NCBI RefSeq assembly: GCF_027596085.1
Contig: NC_072465.1
Coordinates: 17,128,207-17,192,206 of the forward strand
Reading direction: 5' to 3'
DNA from: Anoplopoma fimbria
Taxonomy: Eukaryota; Chordata; Actinopteri; Perciformes; Anoplopomatidae
Length of the DNA stretch: 64,000 bases
Of this stretch, positions 33,044 through 45,142 are shown piece after piece (the first letter of the stretch is position 1; each line of letters starts with the position of its first letter). The translations under genes were made by a program, and so were the position numbers. Below the pieces are notes generated by a model. The model did not search any database. It was not told the DNA's origin and saw only the letters and a program-made list of their open reading frames with translations.

Positions 33044-33352
33044 GACAATTACACCATGTTTAGTCGGTTTAACATGATGATGGCGAGAGTATAACTCTCA
33101 CGTCCAATTTAGTGGCTGCTGCAAGTCAGCCCATCTACCTGAATACTGTCCTATCGTTATGCATGGGACGTTACCTAACAGTGCATAAATGTAATAAAAC
33201 ATTATTTTATTTTTTTGAATAAGTCCGAGATGCATTGCATTCATCATTACGGATATATTTAACCCACAACAGCAGCGCTCTGGCCGTCCGTGCTGTGCTT
33301 CCTGGTTGACGCTCCTCGATTGAACGCTCAGCTGAGCAGAAACTCGTCCAAC

Positions 33353-33787
33353 ATGGCTGGCCAGGAAGACCCGGTGCAAAGAGAGATCCACCAAGATTGG
33401 GCAAATCGAGAGTATATCGAAGTAATTACGAGCAGCATTAAAAAAATCGCTGACTTCCTCAACTCATTCGGTAAGCTTTTAACTACCAATGTTAATATTT
33501 TGCAGATAGCGTTATCCTTGTGTGGAAAGCGAGCCTTAGATCATGTTAGCTAAAGCTAGTTAGCTTAGCATTGATGTTGATGCTTCCAGTGGCCACTCCC
33601 AGTTAGCAGTTAGCTTAATCGTTAGCCGCGAGCTTGTTGTTGTTTTTTTTAGGATTGCGGTTTGGTGCCTTACATTTAGTTTCGCTTGTTTACTCGTGTT
33701 TGTGTCCAAACATTGAATGAAAAGTCTCCCTGATTCAGGTGTGGAGACAGCCTGAATGTCAGGCCACTGCTCTGCTGTCAGTCACAT

Positions 33788-33818
<31 letters not shown>

Positions 33819-34129
33819 CCCTCTGCAAGTGTTATTAGTAACATTGATGTTCAATACTGTAGTTTTCATAATGCCTTGACTGTTTATTCTCAACACTATT
33901 TATCCTCCTCAGATATGTCGTGTCGATCCCGCCTGGCCACCCTCAATGAGAAGCTCACAGCTTTGGAGAGGAGGATTGAATACATTGAGGCCAGGGTAAG
34001 TACACTGCATTGTAATGTATACAACCCAATGCCTTTTTTTTTCTTTTCTGTTTGAATGTTTCAAAATGATGTAACATTGCATGTTTATTTGTCTCATTAC
34101 AGGTGACGAAAGGAGAGACCTTGACCTAG
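33353..34129 (+). CDS. brk1: BRK1 / HSPC300, WAVE complex subunit
   Basis: BRICK1 is the small helical subunit of the WAVE regulatory complex, which activates Arp2/3-dependent actin branching at the leading edge. Three exons, 33353-33470, 33913-33995 and 34103-34129, give a 75-aa product. It starts [20 protein letters not shown] and ends [11 protein letters not shown], and from memory is identical along its length to human BRK1. The middle part ([16 protein letters not shown]) is a heptad-patterned coiled coil. The first junction is phase 1 and the second is phase 0, all GT-AG. A CAG-type trinucleotide repeat lies in intron 1. It is transcribed divergently from nothing close by: gpx1 ends about 1.2 kb upstream and rbm5 starts 1.7 kb downstream. 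Confidence 0.97.
33787..33816. repeat. (CAG)n trinucleotide repeat in brk1 intron 1
   Basis: About nine to ten uninterrupted AGC/CAG units. It is intronic, so not translated. Confidence 0.85.
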
Positions 34130-35815
34130 AAGACATTATGGGAATGAATAGTTTCCCAGAGCTACCTGTCCATCCCCCTCCCTGAGTTTTGGAATAAGTG
34201 TGATGGATTCCACCCTCCTTTTCATGGGACCATGTGGACCATTTTTATATTTCATGGATGAGTTTTGTGTTGTTCTATCTCATGACACTTTTGTATAGAA
34301 GATATGGGTTTGTCTTTGGTGTTAGTAACTCAAGAAGCATCAATGTGATTAAAACTAAAAGAATTAGCTCCCAAAGTGTTGGTCTGAAAAAAAAAAAAAT
34401 TGTGGAGCTCAATTATAGATAAAGATAAAAAAGATAAAGAGGTTTTTATTGATCTGTATCAACTCAACTTTGGACCATCTGTGTTTTATGCATTGTCATT
34501 ACCAATACCTTAGAGATTTATGAAAGGGGAACATCCTTGTGTGCCAATTTGAACAATTAATTGTGTGTCATCTTTATTGAGGACCTGCTTGTACAGTGAA
34601 CTGTTTGGTGATGTTTCAGGATTTAAATACTGTAATAAATACTGAACAATTTCCTTGTTGTATGTTGTATCTTATCTTGCTCAGATTCAACTTCATTGAC
34701 TCGGTATGTTGGCACATTTGATAAATGTAATGCTCAGTAGGTATTATGTATAGGTAAGAGCTGGTAACAGTATGATATTTTTACAGTTTTTCACATTTTT
34801 TTTTAATATACAGGATTGTGAGACACAATGCACAAATCCAAAGCACTGGCATATATGCTTAACTGAAAATTGAATATTGTTAATGACTATAGTATGGACA
34901 CTAATGTAGCAGTGGGGTTTAGTAGTGCTTAGTGACCAGGTTGAAGCCTAGAAACAAATTAAAATCCCCTGAGAAGAGCTACAAATTCAAAAGTGAAGTG
35001 ATTTAGCAGTCACATAAGTTCTGTAGCTTAGTGCATTTGCTATACAAGGCAACCTATGAAATTATTACTATTTTTTTAAGTATTAAATGATTATGATTTT
35101 AGTGCAAATATGACAAGCCAAATAGCAACATAACCCAATAAAATGTCCGACATGTGCATTAGTTGAATGCTTCCCTTAGTTCAGCCTTTCAGGCAGCACT
35201 TCAAAAAAAGAAAACACCATACACATCGATTTATGCTCCCTTCGATGCCTCCTTCTTTAACATTGGCAGACAGATAAATATACGATTTGTGACACCAATT
35301 TTATCATCTGTAATGTCAGGACTTAGTTAACATTACAAATTATCAGAACCTTTTGGTGAGGACCAAGTGATGCCTGCGAGGCAAATGTGGGGCACAATAG
35401 TTCCACTACCCACAATGCACCGGGCTATACAGCAATGCATCCTGGGACAAAGAAGGTACCGCTGAAGTGTTGGGAATAGTCCTTCAACGTGAGATGAATT
35501 TCTTTCCCAGGGTTATTCAGACACCTTTTTGAAAACTACCAGGGGTTGAAACAGACTTAACGAACTACACAGGTGGGTTATTGTACACCCAGACTGGAAA
35601 CATAAATAATATAGGGCTTCTCACGCTTAAGTTATGTCTTGTTAACATTAGACCGGATCCATGTCGTGGTTTACAAGCTGTGCGCACTGTGATCCAGACA
35701 ACGTTGACTCGACTGTAGTGGAAACGTGCTGTGGTGTTCAACAACTAAAACACCGTAATGTTGCATTTGTGTTTTCTAGGGTTGTGACTCGGGTTTGTGT
35801 GCGCAGTTGGGAGAC
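34130..35815. other. brk1 3' UTR and brk1-rbm5 intergenic region
   Basis: A possible brk1 polyadenylation signal (AATAAA) lies at 34634-34639. Nothing else is recognised until the rbm5 first exon. The 5' UTR of rbm5 probably begins within the last few hundred bases; no TATA box is evident, as expected for a housekeeping splicing factor. Confidence 0.55.
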
Positions 35816-38800
35816 ATGGGAGCAGATAAAAGGTGAGTAGTAAGTAGTTGGAGCTGTTCGCCATGGTAGGCGTGGCTTACTAAAATGGCAGCGTTTCTTT
35901 TGATTTTTTTTTGCAAAGCGAAAGCTAAAGTCACGTTAAATGGCAAATCAAACATTGTGCTCTCTAAATTGAGAAACAGTTGCATGTCAGGGCTTTGTAA
36001 TGTATTCAACTTCTAAAATGAGATGGTCACAACTAACTTATGTTGTGGCTACTTTGTTGCACATTTGCACAGTTTCGCTCTGCCCACGTCACATACATTT
36101 AGGAATGAATTGATGGGTAAAATCCCTGTGAGTGTTAATTAGAAATGCAAAAGCCACTGTATATGTTGAAGCATTTCAGTGTAAATCTTTTGAGTTTCTT
36201 ACTTTAGTCAGTGCCTCTAGAACATAGGAAAGGTGCAGTACCAGGCTTGTTTTTTGTGTACTATCAATCAATGAATTGTGTGTCTGGAGTTTGCTGATCT
36301 AATTAAGTCGTATTATAAGGAATATTTTTGCAATTGCAGAGTAGATGTACTGATGTGCTGCTTTGCCTTTTCACTGTCTTTCTCAATAGGATTAGTCGGA
36401 CGGAACGTAGCGGTAGATATGGTTCTGACCAACCACGTGATGAATCAGAATGGCGTGACAGACGAGAGAGGGACCCGGATCGTGATCAAAACATGCGCCG
36501 CTGGGGCGAAGACAGACGCAGTGATCGTTTTGAAGGAGACCGTCGAGGATCAAGAGACAGTCCAGAGGTAAGATATTCATTCTAACATCAGTGAGTTACA
36601 ATGGTGGTATAATATATGAGTAAGCATACTTTGTTGTTTGATGACATCCGCACTTAACTGATGTGCTGATCTATTTTATTTATTCATTTTTTTAAAGCAA
36701 AGAGAAAGAAAACGACGTAACAGTGATAGATCAGAAGATGGTTATCATTCCGATGGCGACTACCCAGAGCAAGATTATAGAAGGGAGCCTGGGGACGAGA
36801 AGAAAAGCAAGACCATCATGCTCTGGGGTCTGTCTCCCCATGTCACTGATGACGATGTAAGTCCTTAGTTTTCGTCGGCAGATATGCCACCCATTAGTGT
36901 TAGGTTTGGTGTCATGTCTTTTTACCATTCATTCTGTAAAATAAAAAGCCTTAATACAAGGCGAATGGAATCAATATATTAACACATCATCTGCACATTG
37001 TTCAGATTTGTTTTGCCATAGACCAACTGGAAGGGCCGCAGCCAGTGGATGTCAGGCTGATGAAAAAGAAAACAGGTGAGACTAGATATGAGACGGAACT
37101 CTACCTCCCCCCCCAGTCTTTGACCATAGGGCAAATCTGCTTCCTTTCAGACCCATTTTCCCATAGCAGCTAGGAGAGAATATTATCAAGGTACTTGAAA
37201 AATATTTAAAATGTTGATTTAAGACCTATCGTTTCAGTTCACTGTGGATCTTTTTAAGGTAAGTAATAGCCGCAATACCAGTTTAAACAGAAATTCAATT
37301 GGCAGACACACTTTGTTGTAGTGTGTGTTTCAAAAATTGCTATTCAGCAGGAATTCTTGCTATGGTAAAACTCCTAAGGAGTGGCCTATTGTGTACCAAA
37401 CAGGGCCTGGGTCGTGAAGCAGTTTGTGGAAGACTTTGAATAATATGCCCATGGACTCTTAACTAACACGCCTCCCGTCTATATTTGAATGCTGTCTCTA
37501 GGTATAAGCCGTGGTTTCGCCTTCGTGGACTTTTATCACTTGCAAGATGCTACCCGATGGATGGAGACCAATCAGGTTGCTTCACAATCGCCAAGTCTAG
37601 TTTTAATCTTGGGGATCTGGAAAAATAACTAAAGGCAACCATAGTGCATTGTATAAGTAGTGTGGAAACGTAAAAAAACTCATGGATTGTATGCCACAGA
37701 GCAAAAAGATTTGAATTGTATATTGGTAGAAATTATAACACAGTTAATAACATGATTTACAACTTTATGTTGTAACTAATTTTTTTTTTGTAGTAAATTT
37801 TAATAGTACTAGCATAAAAGCTGCAGGTTTGACTCGTATTGTGAGGTTATCTCAAGTAATCTGCATTTAAGATAACGAATACACTATCTTTACCTTGCTG
37901 ATAGCTCATGCATCTTCAATGATATTTAAGAATTTAATCTAAGCTCAGCCTTTTCTTTTGAAGCCTACCCCTTCAAAAGAAGGGGTAGGCGTCACTTTAT
38001 TTTATCTTCCTTTTTTGTCAAAATGTCTGTTAGGGTCACATTGTACACTCTGCTCCAGCTCAGCCTGGGCACTCGGGTCCCAAACACCTAAAACCCTCTA
38101 CACATCATGCTCACATATACATCATGTGCCTGTCTTGTCTTTAACACAAAGGCTGTCTGTTGGGGGCCCCTCTCCCCCCCCCTCTCCCTTCCAACACTGC
38201 TTGCTCTATTGATGAGATTGATGCTTTCCAGGAATGCTTGTGTAACTTTTGTCATCCTCTTTCAGAAACGTCTCACCATCCAAGGCAAAATCGTGGACAT
38301 GCACTACAGCCATCCCAGAAACAAGTATGAAGACTGGCTCTGCAACACTGTAAGTTAATGATCTGTCTTGGTTTCATGGTCACAGTATCCCAAAAATGCT
38401 ACGACAGAACACGTCAAACACACACAGGCCTATTAGTATATATTTTAGACCCACAAGTTAGAATTGTTGGAGTCCTGTCAGCTTATTTTAAGGTGCATCT
38501 ACATTTGAATACGCGGTAAATGTTAGGTTGTGTCTCAGGTAAGTATGGTATGCTGCACCAATATAGCTTGCCTGTTTTCTGAGGCAGCCCTGTTGAGGGC
38601 TTTAGTAGGTGTATAATAAAAATGATGTGAACGGTTACTTGCAGTGTGGCCTGTACAATTTCCGGAGGAGGCTGAAGTGCTTCAGGTGTGGAGCAACCAA
38701 AGCTGGTAAGTAGTTAAATCAACCAGAGGCCACTGACTGCAGACATCTGAGCAGCCTGAGTCATCAGTGCTTGGATGCAAAGAAAAGTTTGTCTTTTTGG

Positions 38801-41800
38801 TGTTGTAGACGCCCAGTAAACCCAATTATATGGATTCATAAGTGTTGTCACTGACAGATGTACGTAAGGTGCATAGATTGGAAACGGCATGCATTATTTT
38901 TCTTGCTACCTGGCAATAACGCAAAATGGGGATAAAACGCGCTACGAAGTTCATGAAATAGGCTGATAGCACAGTGTCCAGATTATAGACTTATCAATTT
39001 ATACCCCATTTTGAATTCTTCTGAATACACAGTTCTGAGCGTGATGTTAATGCACCTCTTACTTCTCTGTTATTCTCTCAACAGAAAGTGAAAACGGCAA
39101 TAATACTGGAGTCTCGGAAACTCAACCAAGCGGAGATTTCTATGGCGACAGTAAGGACTTCTCTTTTATAAAAGCAACATCCTACTTAGTTTGGGGGGGA
39201 TGTACCTATCCAAATATGATGTTCTTAAATATATATACTTTTGACCTGTACAGCGATCATCTTGAGAAATATTGCTTCTCATGCCACCGTGGAAGCCATC
39301 TTGTCAACCCTGGCACCATACGCTAATCTTTCATCTAACAACATTCGCCTCATCAAGGACAAGCAGACAGGCCAGAACAGAGGCTTTGCCTTTGTCCAGC
39401 TGTCCTCTCCTCTGGTAAGATGTTCTTTAATATGTAAATAAACATGGTCTCAATTCACTGTTATTTAGCATCATCATTTACTGATAAAACGTCCAACTAC
39501 TCATCAGCGGCCTCCATTAGTTTTTCTACTGTTACTCCTCGGTTGTCTTTCAGTTTTCCCCTTGATGAACTTGCTATCTCATTGATGCCTGCATGTCTCT
39601 TGAAATTGAATATCCTTCTTTTCACAGGAGGCCTCTCAGCTGCTAACCATCTTACAGGGACTGCAGCCGCCTCTAAAACTGGATGGAAAAACAATCGGGG
39701 TGGATTATGCTAAGAGTGCTAGAAAGTGAGTATAATAGTGTATTAATGTGCATTGATTTTGTGATGGATGAAAATATTTACCTGACAAATTTCCTGAGAT
39801 ACAGCCACACTCAAATGAAAGTGGGGAATGAACTTGTTTACATTTTTTTTTGCCCTTTGCCTGTATTAGGGACCTTTTACTACCTGACGGGAATCGTGTC
39901 AGTGCCTTCTCTGTGGCCAGCACAGCCATTGCTGCAGCCCAGTGGTCTTCAAGTCAGGTAGGTTTTTTTTCTTTCTCAATCTTTCTTTTGACCTCCCGTT
40001 ATTTATGATCTCATAACGTATGCTTTACCTTTTCAGCCACAGCAGAGCTCCGAGGACATGTCGGAGTACAGCTACCTGCAAGAAGGCTATACGCCAATGC
40101 CACAGGTCAGTAGAACAAATGAAGCAAACATTGTAACTGATCAATTGTAATTTTAGAGCATTTTCAGTAAAACACGGGTTTGTAGAAACATCTAGTGGCA
40201 GCTATAGATGACTACAAAACAAGTCCTTGGAGAAATAAATGACTTCATTTGATTCACAATCTTCAAGCTGACTGACTATAATATACAGCACCTCAGAGAT
40301 AAGAAATAAGGCTGTACCTGTATATTAAAACAAAGTTTTACATGTTTTTATTACTAAAGATATTTACATCATCCGTTGGGTAAAAACGGACTTAAGTGAG
40401 GTATTTTTGCACCACAAAAGTTCCAAAATTAACTTTGTAATTCAATGAATTACCTTTTTCAATAGGACTACCAGGCATACTACCAGCAAGGAGCAGGAGC
40501 CAGCACCTCCCAGGGAAATGGGATCCTAGGAGGTATGAAATGCTTTCAGCCCTTCGTAATTAAACATTGCTTTTAAATGCAACAAGCACAGACCGACTCT
40601 GAACAAAGTAAACGTTGACTCTTTCATCTTTGTGTTTCCAATTTCAGCTGCCCCAGGTATTAAGATTCTTCCAACTGCAGCTGGAGTAGTGATCGCACAG
40701 GGTGCACAAGTCTACCAACCCCACATATTTTCGCAGCCAGCTGTTCAGGTAACAAACACATTTTTGTTAGTTCTGCAATTATGCTACAGTGCTTCTGTTG
40801 TATTAAAATGCGTGCTGTAACAATCTCTAAATAACCATTGCATTTATTGCAGGCATTGTCACTTGCCCAGCAGTTCGGAGCAAAAGCGCACACGGGGCAT
40901 CTTTCAGGCATTGGCGCTGCATCTGTGCCTGTTGGCCTTTTAGCTGCAGCCACTGTTACCACTGCCAGTACATTAGGACAGACAGCTGACACCAGTACTG
41001 GTATGAGCACACTAGATCCCCTAACACCTGTCCTGTTGAAGTGTCATGTACATAAAGAGATTATATTGTTTTCCTAGTTACAGCTTGGAACACAGAGAAA
41101 CAAGAATTTGGTCCTCCCTGTAGTTTAATATGATGTTCCTAGATGTTAAGTTCGGATTCCAATCTATGAATTGTCTAAAAGACAGCAACAACTAGTTTAT
41201 AATTGACTAAATATGTGGACCAAGTAGCAGTACCTGAGATTAAGTGTGAAAGTTTAGTGAGAAATAGGGCTGGGACCACTTATTGATTTATCAATTATTC
41301 TGTTATGTTGGAAACTAAAATGTTTAGTTTTTTTTGATTGCATGGACATTTATCAAAATTCTCCAGTTTTCTACAGTAGTTGTTAATAATGTTATGTTTC
41401 ATATTCAACAGTTCCTGATACGTCCACATATCAGTTTGATGAGTCCTCTGGCTACTATTATGATCCTCAAACTGGCCTCTACTATGACCCAAACACTCAT
41501 GTAAGTAGTGCACAGCCATCATGTGTGAGTCACTTGGTTTCCTGTCATGTTGGTGAGAGTCACAGGAGTTCATTGGTTTTGATTATGTGCATTGGTTATC
41601 GCTTTTCAGTATTACTACAACTCTCAGACCCAGCAGTATCTGTACTGGGACAGTGAGAAACAGACATATGTACCCGCCTCAACCGACGCAAATGCTGTAC
41701 TAAATGATAACACGGCAGCAGGCAGCAAAGAATCTAAAGAGGGCAAGGAGAAAAAGGAAAAGCCCAAAAGCAAGACTGCTCAGCAGGTATTGTGACATGA

Positions 41801-43547
41801 TTTCTACATAAGCACATATTGTATTTTAAAGCTTGTGGCTTTTGTGTAGCCTTTTCTTTATAGTTTTCAGTTTTAGCTCTCATGTTGAAATCTGTCTGAT
41901 ACTTTCAGATTGCTAAAGACATGGAACGGTGGGCCAAAAGTCTCAACAAGCACAAAGATCACTTCAGGAGTAGCTTTCAGGCTACTAGTCAAGAAGAGAG
42001 GAAGGAGGCAGCAGCTGCTGATGCTGGCTTCATACTGTTTGAAAAGAAGGTAATCCAGAGGGATACTGTCTGACAAAGTTATGAGACTACATGTGGGAGC
42101 TTAAGACTTTAATATCCAAAATGGATTTATTGATAATTTTTTTTATATTTTCTTTATTTTTTTAGCAGGCAGGCAGTCTAGAGAGACTCATGCCAGAGGT
42201 GCCAAGTGGCCCAGAGGAGGAGCCGACAACCAGCTCAGGCAACACTTCCAAGGTGAGTGTTTTCAATTTGCAAATTTCCCTGCTGCGGGACTAATAAAGG
42301 ATTATCTTATCTTATCTTATCTTTACTTTCAAGCAATTATTGTCAAAGCTATTTTAATTGCATTGTAAATACATGTACTGAACTACTAAATGTGCCATTC
42401 ATATTAACAACCTTTACACCTGCCTTTGTCTATCCATGGTGTGTTTAGTGTGGGCTTGTGGCAGCCTACAGTGGAGACAGTGACCCTGAGGAATATTCAG
42501 TAGAGCCTGAAGGTGGTGATGGAGGCCAGGACAAGATGACAGACTGGACCAAGTTGGCCTGCTTGCTGTGTAGGAGACAGTTTCCCAACAAAGAGAGTCT
42601 GATTCGACATCAGCAACTCTCTGACCTCCACAAGGTAAGAGGTCAAATATTGTCCTCAGGCCTAACATGTTTTCCCAGTCCAATGTGTCAGTCAAGAAAA
42701 CCTTAAGTGTATAAATTCATTGAGATATTCATCTTATCTTTCCAAGAAAAACTTGGAGGTTCTTCAAAGATCCAAAATGACCGAAGCAGAGCTGGAAGAG
42801 TTGGAGAGAAAAGAAACTGAGGTTCGTCTTAATACCGAATTACCCAGCTGCCTAGTGAGTCAAATTGTTCCTATTGTTAGTGAGACTGCATTTTAACCAA
42901 TAAAATGTTTTTATCCTGCTCGTGAATAGCTGAAATACAGAGACCGTGCAGCTGAGAGGAGAGAAAAATATGGCATCCCTGAACCTCCAGCACCAAAAAA
43001 GAAGAAGTTCAGCCAACCAACACCTGTCATGTAAGGAACTTGTTTTTGTTAAATTCCCAATTTGAGGAAAATGCTTTTTGTCAGTCCCTACAGAACTCTA
43101 GTTGTTCATTTATTTTTATTTATTTTTTCATATTTAAAGCATTAAAATGTGTCTTCCATTTTTTTTTTTTCATGCAGAAACTATGAACAGCCGACTAAAG
43201 ACGGTCTTAACAGTGACAATATTGGGAACAAAATGCTGCAGGCCATGGGATGGAAGGAGGGGAAAGGTCTCGGTCGCAACCAGCAGGGAATCACTACACC
43301 AATTGAGGTATTCACAACAATTACCTGGTGTTGTCAGTAACCATTATATATATATATCTCAGCATTAATAACTGTATATATGTATATTTTGAGTTGAAAA
43401 GTTTGTGTTTTTTCTCCTCAGGCTCAGTTGAGAACAAAAGGAGCTGGACTCGGCACTAAAGGCACCAACTACACCCTCTCTGCTTCTGACACGTACAAAG
43501 ACGCAGTCCGCAAAGCCATGTTTGCGCGCTTCACTGAATTGGAATAA
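35816..43547 (+). CDS. rbm5: RNA-binding motif protein 5, splicing regulator
   Basis: Nuclear alternative-splicing factor acting with the U2 snRNP stage of spliceosome assembly. 24 coding exons: 35816-35832, 36390-36567, 36698-36856, 37006-37075, 37502-37575, 38266-38349, 38645-38705, 39085-39150, 39254-39414, 39628-39725, 39870-39957, 40037-40105, 40466-40532, 40648-40748, 40853-41000, 41412-41500, 41610-41786, 41909-42049, 42166-42252, 42449-42634, 42747-42821, 42930-43030, 43178-43307, 43422-43547. They sum to 2553 nt, 850 aa (human RBM5 is about 815), and every junction keeps frame. Domains: RS/RE-rich N-terminus (1-100), RRM1 (~102-180), RanBP2 zinc finger (~188-215), RRM2 (~236-318), OCRE with YYYDP repeats (~487-540), C2H2 finger ([20 protein letters not shown], exon 20) and G-patch (exon 23). 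The MGADKR start and whole-length pattern fit RBM5 rather than RBM10 or RBM6. The gene converges with the TOG-domain gene. Confidence 0.95.
37963..37990 (+). other. rbm5: Perfect hairpin in rbm5 intron 5
   Basis: GCCTACCCCTTC, a 4-base AAAA loop, then GAAGGGGTAGGC: 12 base pairs without mismatch. The surrounding ttttgaag/cttcaaaa words overlap the stem. It lies between coding exons 5 and 6 (RRM1). Confidence 0.85.
42166..42168 (+). promoter_or_regulatory. rbm5: NAGNAG tandem acceptor, rbm5 coding exon 19
   Basis: The acceptor reads tttttagCAG|GCAGGC. Splicing after the first AG includes a glutamine codon (EKK-Q-AGSLER); splicing after the second omits it. Both keep frame. Confidence 0.7.
42260..42325 (+). 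repeat. 3' tail of a teleost non-LTR retroposon, copy 1
   Basis: In rbm5 intron 19: gcaaatttccctgctgcgggactaataaagg followed by a (CTTAT)n tail. The same ending occurs at about 56570-56630 (minus) and 61955-62010. The ctgcgggactaataaaggat ending with pentamer repeats marks the 3' end of a dispersed teleost retroposon; I do not assign the family. Confidence 0.6.
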
Positions 43548-45142
43548 GTCGTTATTGTGAAGCTCAAGCGATTTATCGTCATGGCCTGAAGATGATTTTG
43601 ATTCCACTATGTCGGCTTCAGCAATGACTAGTGAAATGACATGGGAGGAAAGGAGACGTTCCCCCTTTACTGATTTCACTCTATGTATGATGCCTTTTGT
43701 CTAATTGCTTTAACAAGACGATAGAACAAATCTGTAATGGAGGCATAAGATGGAGAATAATATAATTTATAAATTGTACATAGACAAAGTAATTTACTTC
43801 CCTTGTTTACATTTTTCTTCTGTCTTAATGCCATTTTTTTGGTCTCAGCATATTAAAATGAAATGTACAGTTTTTACAAAAATATTGTCTGTTTGTACAG
43901 GAAATAAATGAAAAATGGTTTATGGTGTTCTTAATCATATTTTATCACCCTTCGCAGACATGTTATTTAAAAAATTAGGAAAGTATCATTAATGAGGAGG
44001 GATCATCATCATCATCATCTTAATAGACCAGAAGATGGAGAATGTCTGTAGTTTGCAGCACAGTTTGTTATTAATTAAAAAGCAAAAGTAGGGAAATAAA
44101 ATGTTCACTGTCAAAACTTATAGACTGATTTGTAGATGTTGCCAGCCCGCATCGACAAAAGCCATCTTTATATTTATAAATCATACTTCCCTCACTTCTT
44201 ATTTCACAGTAAGTGGAAGAAAAAAACTTTAAATTAAACTACTTATGATGCGCAGAAGAATTGAGGCTGTTCCACTCCTGAATTGAATAGCTATAGTTGA
44301 ATTAAGCTTTGACATACGAAACGTATAATTATAAAATATAATCCATTGTTACAGATTAACCTTTACTTTTGATACTTTGACCTTTAAATGACACATAGAC
44401 CTGTTAATCTTTTTTTTAAATTTAATTCAGTAAAATAAATTGTTAGTGCTTAGAACATTATGATGGAAGTATATGACTGCCATAGGACTGCATTTTTTCT
44501 GGGACTGGAGGACGAGCCCTTCTCTTCTGAAAACTGGTCTTAATATGTTATATGAATATATTTTTCCTCCTAGTCTTCCTTAAATGTTACACTGATTCTC
44601 TCTGTTGAATTGTTATGTTTGACAGTCATTGTTTTGCAGCAATGTCTGAGCCTTTATGCTATGATTTTGACCTTTCATGATTGTCTTCTGAATGAACAAA
44701 GTGCCATTATCTTTCTGTTTCTGCCACTTGCTACCATCATTCCATTGTATTACATTTTGTATCATATCTGCACTACAACGAAGCTATAATAATAGTAGGT
44801 TCATCAGCAACTTTATGACATTTATTTTCAACATTCACACTGCTCATATGTAATCATCCCAATGTACCAAAATTTAAATAAAAAAATTTGTATTTCAAAA
44901 AATATTTTTTACACATATGATTGAGATTTTAGATTTTGAGCTTTATTTAATAAAACACAATCAAAAGCAAACAATAAAAGAAAAGAAGCCAATGTAAAAA
45001 GAACTAATAGGAGGAACATAAGCAAAAACAATTTAAAGCAGAATCGTAGGCATTTTGATGAGTTTTTTTGTCATTTGTTCATGAAATATGAGCAACCATA
45101 ACAATTGGAATAGCCATAACTCAATATTGCAGATCTCTATGT
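43548..45142. other. rbm5 3' UTR and convergent intergenic region
   Basis: AATAAA at 43903-43908 is a likely rbm5 polyadenylation signal. On the minus strand, AATAAA at 44947-44942 fits the end of the TOG-domain gene, leaving about 1 kb between the two transcript ends. A short (ATC)n repeat lies near 44005-44020. No gene is recognised. Confidence 0.55.

Noticed and set aside
38107..38358. Open frame overlapping rbm5 exon 6
   Set aside because: Reads into the intron upstream of the exon; only 38266-38349 is coding.
41260..41400. Possible hAT fragment (agggctgggacc) in rbm5 intron 15
   Set aside because: Only a few words match the hAT-type consensus; too little to call.
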